This document shows, piece after piece, positions 1-7,058 of a DNA stretch of 64,000 nucleotides. Each line of letters begins with the position of its first letter. Within the stretch, counting starts at the first letter, position 1. Both the position numbers and the translations under genes were made by a program. The DNA is from Wukongibacter sp050859025 (GTDB lineage Bacteria > Bacillota > Clostridia > Peptostreptococcales > Caminicellaceae): assembly GCF_050859025.1 (NCBI RefSeq), contig NZ_CP138200.1, positions 4,526,001 to 4,590,000 on the forward strand, written 5' to 3'. Below the pieces are notes generated by a model that saw only the letters and a program-made list of their open reading frames with translations, was not told where the DNA came from and did no database searches.

Positions 1-618
1 GGTTCTTTTAAATGAATTACAGCTGCTAGATGGTATTTTATAGTTATTTGTTATCTTTCTCATTTCCTTTAATATGTCTCCAGCATTATTATGCTCATCT
101 TCAGTCTCCATCATGACATTTTTTGCTTTCTCTAGTAAATCTATTGAAGGTTCTTTTTCATATTCTAATATCGCTGGAAATAACAACTCTTCTTCATTTA
201 TAAGATGCTCTTCAATCTCAGCCTTTAAGCTGCTAAATAATTTGTGTAGTGAGGACAATGTTTCACCATGATCTATATAGTGTACCTTTAAAATTTTATT
301 AAGGAGATTAATTGTTACTGGAAGTTCATTCTTCATAAAAGTATGGTGCTTCTGAACTATATACTCAATTAAATCAGTCATAGAAGCAGTTCTCCAGTCA
401 ACGCTATTATCATCTTTATTTATAAACTCTTCATATGTCATATTTATTTTTTCTAGTATTTCTTCTTCATTTATACCCTGTTCCTTTAGAGCATCTGTTA
501 ATAACCTATCCCCACCACAGCAAAAATCAATGTTGTATTCCATAAATATATCTGTTGCTTTAGGAAATATTGCGGCAATTTCACCTATTTTTTGTTGACT
601 GTTAAATAGTTTTTTCAT
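1..618 (-). CDS. Iron-sulfur cluster repair di-iron protein, RIC/ScdA/YtfE family (C-terminus cut by window edge)
   Basis: Members of this family restore Fe-S clusters damaged by nitric oxide or peroxide in the cytoplasm, using a hemerythrin-like di-iron centre. The reading frame is open from an ATG at 618 to the left edge (206 codons visible). The N-terminus begins MKKLFNSQQKIGEIAA and carries the DUF542 (ScdA_N) signature with Cys-Cys-Gly-Gly (NIDFCCGGD). It is followed by a hemerythrin-like four-helix region with iron-ligand-type residues (VQKHHTFM, and IEEHLINEEELLF). The start is supported by an upstream GGAGGA. It lies 26 bp downstream of the flavodiiron gene on the same strand, so the two are probably co-transcribed from the regulated promoter near 1920-1962. 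Family assignment is strong. The last helix and the stop codon are not visible. Confidence 0.9.
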   Translation of the reverse strand, partial: MKKLFNSQQKIGEIAAIFPKATDIFMEYNIDFCCGGDRLLTDALKEQGINEEEILEKINMTYEEFINKDDNSVDWRTASMTDLIEYIVQKHHTFMKNELPVTINLLNKILKVHYIDHGETLSSLHKLFSSLKAEIEEHLINEEELLFPAILEYEKEPSIDLLEKAKNVMMETEDEHNNAGDILKEMRKITNNYKIPSSSCNSFKRT

Positions 619-644
619 CCTTATTCCTCCTCCAATCGTAAATA

Positions 645-1874
645 TTAGCTTATTAGCAAGTCCCCAATCACCTGAGCTGAGCGAGTTATTTTTTCAATTT
701 CTTCATCTCCTGGATTAAATTTAATTCTAATCGGGAAGTTCATGTCTTCCATTCCTGTTTTCTTAATCATATAAGAAGTGTCTATCAGCTTCATATTTGT
801 ATTATTTAAATAGTCGTTAATGACCTCTACAGCCTCTCCACTCCATCCATATGAACCAAAGGCTACAGCAAGCTTAGATTCCAAGTCCATATTTTTTAAT
901 TCTTTTAATATATCCTCTAGTTTTCCTACCATATCTGCATATCGTGTTGAACTTCCAAAAAAAATTGCATCTGCATTAATAATTGCTTCCTTGACCTCGT
1001 CTATATTAACCTTGTCATTAGCATCTATGATATCAGTAACAATACCTTTTTCTCCTAAGGCGTTGGCAATATGATTTGCAATTCTTTTTGTATTCCCTGT
1101 CATTGATGAAAATACTATTAAAGCTTTCTTAATTTCATCTGAAGCCTTACTCATTTCGTCATATGAATCTACAAATCTTTGAGCATTATTCCTTAAAATA
1201 TATCCATGTGAAGGTGCTATTACTTCTATATCTAGCTCCTTGACCTTTTTAATCATATCCTGTACATAGGGTCTATGTGGGTGCATAATCAATTTGTAAT
1301 ATATTTCAAAGTCAGGTATCATATCTTCCTTAGCTAAATCATTAAATAAATCATAGGTAGCAACATGGCTGCTGAATATATCACATGGATAAAGGATTTT
1401 ATCTTCTATACAGTAGGCTATCATTGTTTCCTCGGTATGAAGATATGGCGTTTCGAAGAATTTTAGGGTTTTCCCTCCTATATCTAATGTATCACCATCT
1501 TTGATTATTAAAAATTTTCTATTATGGAGCTTATACATTTCCTTTAATTCCTTTGCTCCGAGCTCTGTTGTTACGATTACAGCATCCTTTGCTTTGCTAG
1601 CTAGGGCAGGTAATCCACCAGAGTGATCTGGTTCAACGTGATTTATTATAATAAACTTAATTTCCTCTGGCTTAATATACTGGCTCAATCTTTCAACAAA
1701 TTGTCTACCAAAGCTGATATCTACAGTATCAATTACCGTTGGTTTTTCAGTCATTAATAAATAACTGTTATAGGTAGTTCCTTTTTCAAGGATAAGACGA
1801 TGGAATGGAACCTTTCTATCATCTACGTATCCTACCCAATATGATTTATCTGCAACTTTTATTTGTTTGTTCAT
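645..1874 (-). CDS. Flavodiiron protein (A-type flavoprotein; NO/O2 reductase)
   Basis: Flavodiiron proteins reduce O2 to water and/or NO to N2O in the cytoplasm of anaerobes. This 409-residue protein has the usual core: an N-terminal metallo-beta-lactamase-like domain with all expected di-iron ligands (HVEPDHSGG, then His in YLHTEET, Asp in LYPCDIFSSH, His in APSHGYIL), then a flavodoxin domain starting VFSSMTGNTKRIANH that binds FMN. There is no rubredoxin or flavin-reductase extension, so an external electron donor is needed. An AGGAGGAG ribosome-binding site precedes the ATG. It is the first gene of a two-gene unit with the Fe-S repair gene, and its promoter has an FNR/CRP-like site at -41.5. 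Pairing with hybrid-cluster proteins favours NO detoxification, but O2 reduction cannot be excluded. Confidence 0.93.
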   Translation of the reverse strand: MNKQIKVADKSYWVGYVDDRKVPFHRLILEKGTTYNSYLLMTEKPTVIDTVDISFGRQFVERLSQYIKPEEIKFIIINHVEPDHSGGLPALASKAKDAVIVTTELGAKELKEMYKLHNRKFLIIKDGDTLDIGGKTLKFFETPYLHTEETMIAYCIEDKILYPCDIFSSHVATYDLFNDLAKEDMIPDFEIYYKLIMHPHRPYVQDMIKKVKELDIEVIAPSHGYILRNNAQRFVDSYDEMSKASDEIKKALIVFSSMTGNTKRIANHIANALGEKGIVTDIIDANDKVNIDEVKEAIINADAIFFGSSTRYADMVGKLEDILKELKNMDLESKLAVAFGSYGWSGEAVEVINDYLNNTNMKLIDTSYMIKKTGMEDMNFPIRIKFNPGDEEIEKITRSAQVIGDLLIS

Positions 1875-1919
1875 ATCTATCTCCTCCTCAACAATTTTTT
1901 AAGTTTCTTTATTAACTTC

Positions 1920-1962
1920 ATTATAGGAGGATATATAAAATAAAACTGTGACTGCAGTCAAA
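1920..1962 (-). promoter_or_regulatory. FNR/CRP-type activated promoter of the flavodiiron-Fe-S repair operon
   Basis: On the minus strand a perfect TATAAT -10 box occupies 1925-1920. The palindrome TGACTGCAGTCA lies inside TGTGActgcagTCAAA at 1947-1962, centre 1954.5. If transcription starts about 7 bp after the -10 box (near 1913), the palindrome is centred at -41.5, the classic class II activator position. The same spacing is seen at two other promoters in this window (3 kb and 6.95 kb). The neighbouring FNR/CRP-family protein at 2138-2839 is the obvious candidate regulator. Site and spacing are seen in sequence; activation is inferred. Confidence 0.65.
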
Positions 1963-2043
1963 TAAAATAAAAAAAGCTAATATATTTTTAGTTCCAAGTT
2001 ATAAGTTTTTAAAGTCCTTCTTTTAATTCAAAAAAAAGAAATA

Positions 2044-2100
2044 GAGTGTCTCAGAATAATGAATCTTGAAATTTAGAACTTCGTTCATTCTGAAACACCC
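2044..2100 (-). terminator. Family B inverted repeat acting as terminator after the FNR-like gene
   Basis: Imperfect inverted repeat with ends GAGTGTCTCAGAAT and ATTCTGAAACACCC. On the minus strand it is followed by a run of U residues (the A-rich stretch just left of 2044), so it can terminate the regulator transcript. The same ends recur at 13842-13883, 28542-28663 and 43630-43665, so this is one member of a dispersed repeat family. Confidence 0.6.
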
Positions 2101-2137
2101 TGTAACTAAACTTATGAGATGCCTTTATGAGGCCCCA

Positions 2138-2839
2138 CTAAATATAGTTTTCTAATTTTTCTTCATCTAATATAATTATTTTTTTAATTCCAATAAGCTT
2201 TATTATTCCTTCTTCTTCAAACTTTTTGAGTTTTCTACTTATAGTTTCCCTAGCTACACCTGCATAGTAGGACATATCTTCCCTTGTTATAGGAAGTTTT
2301 ATTTCAATTCCATCAGGAGCATTTTTCCCGTATCTTTCTTTTAATTCCAGTATCAAATTAGCAATCCTAACTTCCGCATCATTGGTGGCAAGGTTTTGAG
2401 CTAGAGTTTCCAACTTAGATAGTCTATCTCCCACAACTTCTAATATCTTTATGGCTATTTCCGGTCTCTTTAAAATAATCTCCCTCATATTTTCCTTAGT
2501 TAAGGTACACAGTTTAGTAGGTGTTACTGCTTTAGCATTAAAGCTGTACTGTCCCTCTTTAAAAAGGTTTAATTCACCAAAGAAATCTCCTTCTGATAGA
2601 ATATCAAGAATTTGTTCTCTGCCATCTTTAGTATATTTAAAAAGCTTAATTTTCCCCTTATTTATTAGATATAGAGTATTAGCTTCTTTTCCTTCGAAAA
2701 AAATTGTTTCACCCTTTTTATATCCTTCATGTCCAGTCATAGAGATTATCTCAATTAAATCATGTTGGGATAGGTTCGAGAATATTGTAACCTTGCTTGC
2801 ACATAATTTACTTTTACAATCGTTACATTTATCATTCAT
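2138..2839 (-). CDS. FNR/CRP-family transcriptional regulator with FNR-like cysteine pattern
   Basis: This 233-residue protein has a cyclic-nucleotide-binding-fold sensor domain (about 15-135), a dimerisation helix and a C-terminal winged helix-turn-helix with recognition helix ARETISRKLKKFEEEG. Four cysteines sit as in oxygen-sensing FNR: three at the N-terminus (C5, C8, C13) and one in the sensor beta-roll (C111, in TPTKLCTLTKEN, matching the position of the fourth FNR ligand). It may therefore hold a [4Fe-4S] cluster that responds to O2 or NO; this is inferred. The recognition helix has R-E-x-x-x-R as in CRP, which fits the TGTGA half-sites found in neighbouring promoters. It is divergent from the first hybrid-cluster gene and likely controls it, the flavodiiron operon and the gene at 6508. 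HcpR-type function is the closest described analogue. Confidence 0.88.
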   Translation of the reverse strand: MNDKCNDCKSKLCASKVTIFSNLSQHDLIEIISMTGHEGYKKGETIFFEGKEANTLYLINKGKIKLFKYTKDGREQILDILSEGDFFGELNLFKEGQYSFNAKAVTPTKLCTLTKENMREIILKRPEIAIKILEVVGDRLSKLETLAQNLATNDAEVRIANLILELKERYGKNAPDGIEIKLPITREDMSYYAGVARETISRKLKKFEEEGIIKLIGIKKIIILDEEKLENYI

Positions 2840-2974
2840 TTTTATATCACCTCTGTCTGATTCGAAACAAAAATTTCTTGTATTTTAATATTATACCCAA
2901 TCTAAATAAGGCATAACATATGTAGCTAAATCACTGTTATTTCTTTAACCTTTGACTGCGATTGTCTATTTATA

Positions 2975-3040
2975 TGTGACAAAAATCACAATGCATTTGT
3001 GATTCATATCACCGTTTTAGCATGAAAAATAATATATATT
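2975..3040 (+). promoter_or_regulatory. Double FNR/CRP-like operator and promoter of the hybrid-cluster genes
   Basis: Two palindromes lie in tandem: TGTGAcaaaaaTCACA at 2975-2990 (perfect) and TGTGAttcataTCACC at 2998-3013. A TATATT -10 box is at 3035-3040, which puts the start near 3047. The second palindrome is then centred at -41.5 and the first at -64.5 (23 bp apart, about two helical turns). The region also lies upstream of the divergent regulator gene, so autoregulation is possible. The motif resembles published HcpR sites (TGTGA-N6-TCACA). Confidence 0.75.
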
Positions 3041-3095
3041 TAAATTAACAAAAGGACAATTAATAAATGTAAAGATAGAGAAAGGGGATATAATA

Positions 3096-4466
3096 ATGTT
3101 TGGATTATTTAAAAAGCAAGAACAACAAAATGCAAGTGAGGTTAAAAAAGCTAACGAACCTAACCCAATGTTTTGTTATCAATGTGAACAAACTCCTGTA
3201 GGAGGATGTACAAAATTTGGTGTATGTGGTAAAAACCCAGATATCGCTAGTTTACAAGATATAATGATATTTGGACTTAAGGGCATAGCTGCTTATGCAA
3301 CTCATGCTAGGGAATTAGGTGTAACTACTAAAGAAATGACAGAAGTAAACAGTATAACGCATGAAGCACTTTATACTACATTAACAAACTCAAACTTCAG
3401 TTTAGAAGAAAATATAGCAATGACACTAAAGGTTGGAGAAGCAACAGTAAAGATGATGGATATATTGGATAGAGCCCATACTTCACATCTTGGAGTACCT
3501 ACTCCGGTAACTGTTTCTCAAGACAAGGTGGAAGGACACTGTATATTGGTTACAGGTCACAACCTACATGCTTTACTTGAATTATTAAAGCAAACTGATG
3601 GAAAGGGAATAAATATTTATACCCACTCAGAGATGTTGCCAGCTCATGGTTACCCTGAGCTTAAGAAATATTCTCATCTTAAGGGTAACGTAGGTAAAGC
3701 TTGGTTTGATCAAAGAAAATTATTTGAAGAATTCCCAGGTGCTATTCTTGGAACTACAAACTGCTTAATGCCAATCAAAGGTAACTACACCGATAGAATG
3801 TGGACATATGGTACTGCTGGACTACAGGGAGTAGGGAAGATAGAAAACGATGACTTCACACCAATTATTAAAAAGGCTTTATCACTTCCAAAGGCAAATA
3901 TTAAATCTGATAAAACATTAACTACTGGATTCCATCATAACACTGTACTTGATATAGCTCCAGAAATAATCGACGCTATTAAGGCAGGTAAAATTAAGAG
4001 ATTTTTTGTTATCGCAGGTTGTGATGCTCCAACTAGAGGTAGGGATTATTATAGAGAATTAGCTGATTCATTACCAAAAGAAGCTATAATCTTAACTACT
4101 TCATGTGGTAAATTCAGATTTAACGACATAGACTTCGGTACTGTTCCAGGTACTAATATTCCTAGATATATTGATTTAGGTCAATGTAACAACTCAGGTT
4201 CCGCAGCTAAGATTGCTATTGCACTTGCTGATGCCTTTGAATGTACAGTAAATGATCTGCCACTTACTATAGTATTATCATGGTTCGAGCAAAAAGCTGT
4301 TGCAATACTTCTTGGACTATTTAGCTTAGGAGTTAAAAACATATACGTAGGACCAAGTGCACCTAAGTTCATAACTCCAGGAGTCCTAAAGGTTCTTCAA
4401 GATACATTTAACCTACAGCTCATCAGCGGTGATGCTAAGACTGATCTTCCTAAAATGTTAGGATAA
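3096..4466 (+). CDS. Hybrid-cluster protein (hydroxylamine/NO reductase family), short form
   Basis: This is a 456-residue member of the hybrid-cluster (prismane) family, cytoplasmic enzymes linked to NO reduction, hydroxylamine reduction and S-nitrosylation. The N-terminal iron-sulfur motif CX2CX7CX5C (CYQCEQTPVGGCTKFGVC) follows an unusual 26-residue basic leader. Hybrid-cluster ligands are all present: His in GHNLHALL, Glu in THSEMLPAHG, Cys in TTNCLMP, IAGCDAPT, TTSCGKFRF and LGQCNNSGSA, and Glu/Lys in SWFEQKAVA. Compared with the 549-residue neighbour it lacks about 100 residues between the first cluster and GHNL, that is, one helical bundle, as described for class III proteins. The ATG follows GAAAGGGG. 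It is expressed from the double-operator promoter and ends at a strong terminator. Confidence 0.93.
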   Translation: MFGLFKKQEQQNASEVKKANEPNPMFCYQCEQTPVGGCTKFGVCGKNPDIASLQDIMIFGLKGIAAYATHARELGVTTKEMTEVNSITHEALYTTLTNSNFSLEENIAMTLKVGEATVKMMDILDRAHTSHLGVPTPVTVSQDKVEGHCILVTGHNLHALLELLKQTDGKGINIYTHSEMLPAHGYPELKKYSHLKGNVGKAWFDQRKLFEEFPGAILGTTNCLMPIKGNYTDRMWTYGTAGLQGVGKIENDDFTPIIKKALSLPKANIKSDKTLTTGFHHNTVLDIAPEIIDAIKAGKIKRFFVIAGCDAPTRGRDYYRELADSLPKEAIILTTSCGKFRFNDIDFGTVPGTNIPRYIDLGQCNNSGSAAKIAIALADAFECTVNDLPLTIVLSWFEQKAVAILLGLFSLGVKNIYVGPSAPKFITPGVLKVLQDTFNLQLISGDAKTDLPKMLG

Positions 4467-4483
4467 TTTTAAAAAAGTAATAT

Positions 4484-4529
4484 AAGACCTATAGGTTTCT
4501 TATTTGATTAGAAACCCTATAGGTTTTTT
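4484..4529 (+). terminator. Intrinsic terminator after the short hybrid-cluster gene
   Basis: A long stem formed by GACCTATAGGTTTC and GAAACCCTATAGGTTT with an AT-rich loop ends in TTTTTT. It separates the two hybrid-cluster genes, so the second one needs read-through or its own promoter. Confidence 0.8.
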
Positions 4530-4614
4530 CTATGATTCTTCTTTTATTTTCCCTAGATTATTCCAGAAACCAGAATAAATCCAAAATATTTGGAAAGTCT
4601 AATATTGTTAACTA

Positions 4615-4682
4615 TATAGGGTTCAAATAGTAGAACTTAATTTATACATGTATAAATTAAAGCTTTGACTGGAATCTCTATA
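4615..4682. repeat. Dispersed palindromic repeat, family A (copy 1)
   Basis: A 68-bp near-perfect palindrome begins TATAGGGTTCAAATAG and ends GACTGGAATCTCTATA, with inner arms AATTTATACATGTATAAATT. It lies between the terminator and the start of the second hybrid-cluster gene. Related copies are at 12265-12368, 27339-27488 and 39482-39689, with a weak one near 46245. No ORF lies inside, which is consistent with a MITE- or REP-like element. Confidence 0.7.
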
Positions 4683-4708
4683 TGAAGATTACACAAGGAG
4701 GTTAATTT

Positions 4709-6358
4709 ATGGATAATGCCATGTTTTGCTGGCAATGCGAGCAGACTGCGGGCGGAAAGGGTTGCACTAAAGTTGGAGTCTGTAGTAAAGATCCTGACGT
4801 TGCTAAAATGCAGGATGTTTTGATCTATCTATTAAAGGGAATAGGCTTTTACGCCACTAAGTATCTTGAAAAGGGAAATAAAATACCACAGGAAACTGGA
4901 GAATTTTTTACAGAATGTGTATTTGCAACCCTTACAAATGTAAACTTTGACGCTCAGAGATTTGTAAAATACATAAAAAAGGCAAATGATATCAAAGCTC
5001 AATTCAAAGAGAGTTTGGGAAAAGTTGAAAACGTTCCTGAAGGTGCCGATTTTATAGCACCTGAAACTAGGGGGGAAATCCTTAATATATCCTGTAGACC
5101 TAACTTAGGTGTCATGGATGATGAAAATTTAGACATGGATATCCGTTCTTTAAGAGAATTTCTAATTTATGGTATTAAGGGTATGGGAGCGTATCATCAT
5201 CATGCTTACGTTCTTGGAAAATACGATGAAGAAGTTGCTAATTTCATGTTTAAGGCTATGGGTGCTACTCTGGACAAAAGCTTAACTGTTGAAGATTATT
5301 TTGATTTGAATATGGAATGTGGCAAAACTAATCTTAAGTGCATGGAGCTTTTAGATGCTGGAAATACTGGAACCTTTGGAGATCCAGAACCTACTGAAAT
5401 GCTTATTACTAAGAAAAAGGGGCCATTTATAGTTGTCTCCGGACATGATTTAAGGGATTTAGGGGATTTATTGGAGCAATCCAAGGATAAAGGAGTTAAT
5501 ATTTATACCCACGGAGAAATGCTCCCATGTAATGCTTATCCAGATCTTAAAAAATATCCCCATCTAATAGGTAATTTTGGTGGAGCTTGGCAAGATCAGC
5601 AAAAAGAATTTGATGGTCTGCCCGGAGCTATCTTGATGACTAGCAACTGTTTAATGAAGCCAAGGGAAAGTTATAAAGACAGAATATTTACTTCAAGCAT
5701 AGTTGGCTGGCCAGATGTGCAGCATATCGAAACCGTTAATGAAAAAAAGGATTTTTCTCCAGTAATAAATAGAGCCTTAGAATTAGGTGGATTTACGGAG
5801 GATGAGCCTGAAAAGAGAATACCAATGGGATTTGGTAGAAATGCACTACTCAGCAATGCTGGTGCAATAGTTGATGCGGTAAAGGCTGGTAAGATAAGAC
5901 ACTTTTTCTTAATAGGCGGCTGCGATGGAGCAAGACCGGGTAGAAATTATTTTACTGAGTTTGCTGAAAAAACTCCAAAGGATACAGCAATCTTGACCCT
6001 AGCATGTGGCAAATATAGATTTAATAAGCTTGACTTAGGATCTGTAGCTGGATTTCCAAGAATTCTTGATTGCGGTCAATGTAATGATGCCTATACAGCT
6101 ATTCGAGTTGCCCTTGCCTTATCTGAAGCATTTGATTGCGATGTAAATGATTTACCTCTTTCATTTATAATTTCCTGGTACGAGCAAAAGGCTGTTGCAG
6201 TACTACAGACAATGCTTTACCTAGGACTTCAAGATATCTATTTAGGACCAACATTACCTGCATTTGTTAGTCCAAATATACTTCAGGTTTTAGTAGACAA
6301 ATTTAATGTTAAGCCTGTATCTACACCTGATGAGGATTTAAAAGTTATATTGGGATAA
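4709..6358 (+). CDS. hcp: Hybrid-cluster protein (hydroxylamine reductase), full-length form
   Basis: At 549 residues this matches the usual length of class I hybrid-cluster proteins. It starts at an ATG behind AAGGAGG, with the CX2CX8CX5C cluster motif (CWQCEQTAGGKGCTKVGVC) at residues 7-25. Two helical bundles follow, then the Rossmann-like domains with hybrid-cluster ligands (GHDLRDLG, THGEMLPCNAYP, TSNCLMKP, IGGCDGARPG, LACGKYRF, CGQCNDAY, SWYEQKAVA). The family reduces NO to N2O or hydroxylamine to ammonia and counters nitrosative stress. It lies directly downstream of the short form but is separated from it by a terminator and a family A repeat. I see no TGTGA-type operator immediately upstream, so its control may differ. 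Confidence 0.96.
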   Translation: MDNAMFCWQCEQTAGGKGCTKVGVCSKDPDVAKMQDVLIYLLKGIGFYATKYLEKGNKIPQETGEFFTECVFATLTNVNFDAQRFVKYIKKANDIKAQFKESLGKVENVPEGADFIAPETRGEILNISCRPNLGVMDDENLDMDIRSLREFLIYGIKGMGAYHHHAYVLGKYDEEVANFMFKAMGATLDKSLTVEDYFDLNMECGKTNLKCMELLDAGNTGTFGDPEPTEMLITKKKGPFIVVSGHDLRDLGDLLEQSKDKGVNIYTHGEMLPCNAYPDLKKYPHLIGNFGGAWQDQQKEFDGLPGAILMTSNCLMKPRESYKDRIFTSSIVGWPDVQHIETVNEKKDFSPVINRALELGGFTEDEPEKRIPMGFGRNALLSNAGAIVDAVKAGKIRHFFLIGGCDGARPGRNYFTEFAEKTPKDTAILTLACGKYRFNKLDLGSVAGFPRILDCGQCNDAYTAIRVALALSEAFDCDVNDLPLSFIISWYEQKAVAVLQTMLYLGLQDIYLGPTLPAFVSPNILQVLVDKFNVKPVSTPDEDLKVILG

Positions 6359-6382
6359 TATTTCACTATAGCTTGGAAAACA

Positions 6383-6449
6383 TGACACGGGGACAGACAC
6401 CCAGACACACTGAAAAGAGTGTGTGTCAGATGTGTCAGTCCCCGTGTCA
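6383..6449. repeat. Long REP-like imperfect hairpin
   Basis: Arms start TGACACGGGGACAGACAC and end GTGTCAGTCCCCGTGTCA, with a short AAAAG-containing loop. The stem can span about 30 bp with few mismatches. It is GC-richer than its surroundings. The TGACACGGGGAC core resembles repeats often linked to Y1 (REP-associated) transposases in Firmicutes; no such transposase gene is in this window. It may also serve as a bidirectional terminator between two convergent genes. Confidence 0.7.
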
Positions 6450-6507
6450 CATTTTCAGCTTCAGCAGCAATATATCCTTTTTAATTGGAACATAGAACTA
6501 CAACCTA

Positions 6508-6870
6508 TTATTCCTTGTTCAGCTTGCTTTCCATATATTTTATAAGGGGAGCTATTTGAACTAGGGTTGGTGCCCCCTTCATCCACACCTGCTGTTTTAA
6601 AACCTCAATTATCTCTTCCTTAGTTGCTCCATATTTTATTGCCTTATTCATTTCAAGCTTAGCCCTAGTTTCATTTTCATCAAATACTGCTGTTGCAAGT
6701 GCAATAAGATATCTATACTTTAAAGGAATTACACCTTCTCTCCAAATCTCATGATGATATTCTGAGATTATCTTTTGAAAGTTTTCTCCAAAGCTTTGAG
6801 ATACCATTACTCCCGGTGGTACAAAGCCTATCTCTTCTTTAAATTCCTCTTGTAGTTTCTTTTTATCCAT
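6508..6870 (-). CDS. Carboxymuconolactone decarboxylase-like (AhpD-fold) protein lacking cysteines
   Basis: This is a small all-helical protein of 120 residues with the CMD/AhpD-type core (RYLIALATAVFDENETRAKL, then IKYGATKEEIIEVLKQQVWMKG). AhpD-type members use a CxxC pair as thiol peroxidase or adaptor; no cysteine is present here, so it is not a redox-active AhpD. True decarboxylation of carboxymuconolactone is unlikely in this setting. Start ATG follows AGGAGG. Its promoter carries a TGTGA-N6-TCATA site at -41.5, like the flavodiiron and hybrid-cluster promoters, which ties it to the nitrosative/oxidative stress group. Exact biochemical role unknown. Confidence 0.75.
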   Translation of the reverse strand: MDKKKLQEEFKEEIGFVPPGVMVSQSFGENFQKIISEYHHEIWREGVIPLKYRYLIALATAVFDENETRAKLEMNKAIKYGATKEEIIEVLKQQVWMKGAPTLVQIAPLIKYMESKLNKE

Positions 6871-6936
6871 AAAATCGCCTCCTATTTTAAATCAATCATA
6901 TATTTTATAACTTCCTTTTTTATCTTTCTTACATAT

Positions 6937-6979
6937 ATCATAACCATAAATGATATATATATCTGTGATTTATGTCATA
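6937..6979 (-). promoter_or_regulatory. FNR/CRP-like operator and promoter of the CMD-family gene
   Basis: On the minus strand TATGAT (6942-6937) is a good -10 box. The site TGTGAtttatgTCATA at 6964-6979 is centred at 6971.5, which is -41.5 from a start near 6930. Spacing is identical to the two other candidate regulon promoters in the window. One half-site is imperfect (TCATA for TCACA). Confidence 0.55.
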
Positions 6980-7006
6980 TTCAACCAAAATTATTAACAA
7001 AAAATA

Positions 7007-7045
7007 GGGGCTGGACCTATAAAATTATTTTATGGTACAGCCCTT
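7007..7045 (-). terminator. Intrinsic terminator of the RND pump-adaptor operon
   Basis: A stem is formed by GGGGCTG..ACC..ATAAAA and TTTTAT..GT..CAGCCC. On the minus strand it is followed by TATTTTTTG. It lies just past the stop codon of the adaptor gene at 7059. Confidence 0.75.
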
Positions 7046-7058
7046 TTATCCATATTTG

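Noticed and set aside
4580..4594. TCCAAAATATTTGGA palindrome as an operator of the second hybrid-cluster gene
   Set aside because: Perfect but AT-rich, not repeated at related promoters and without a matching regulator.
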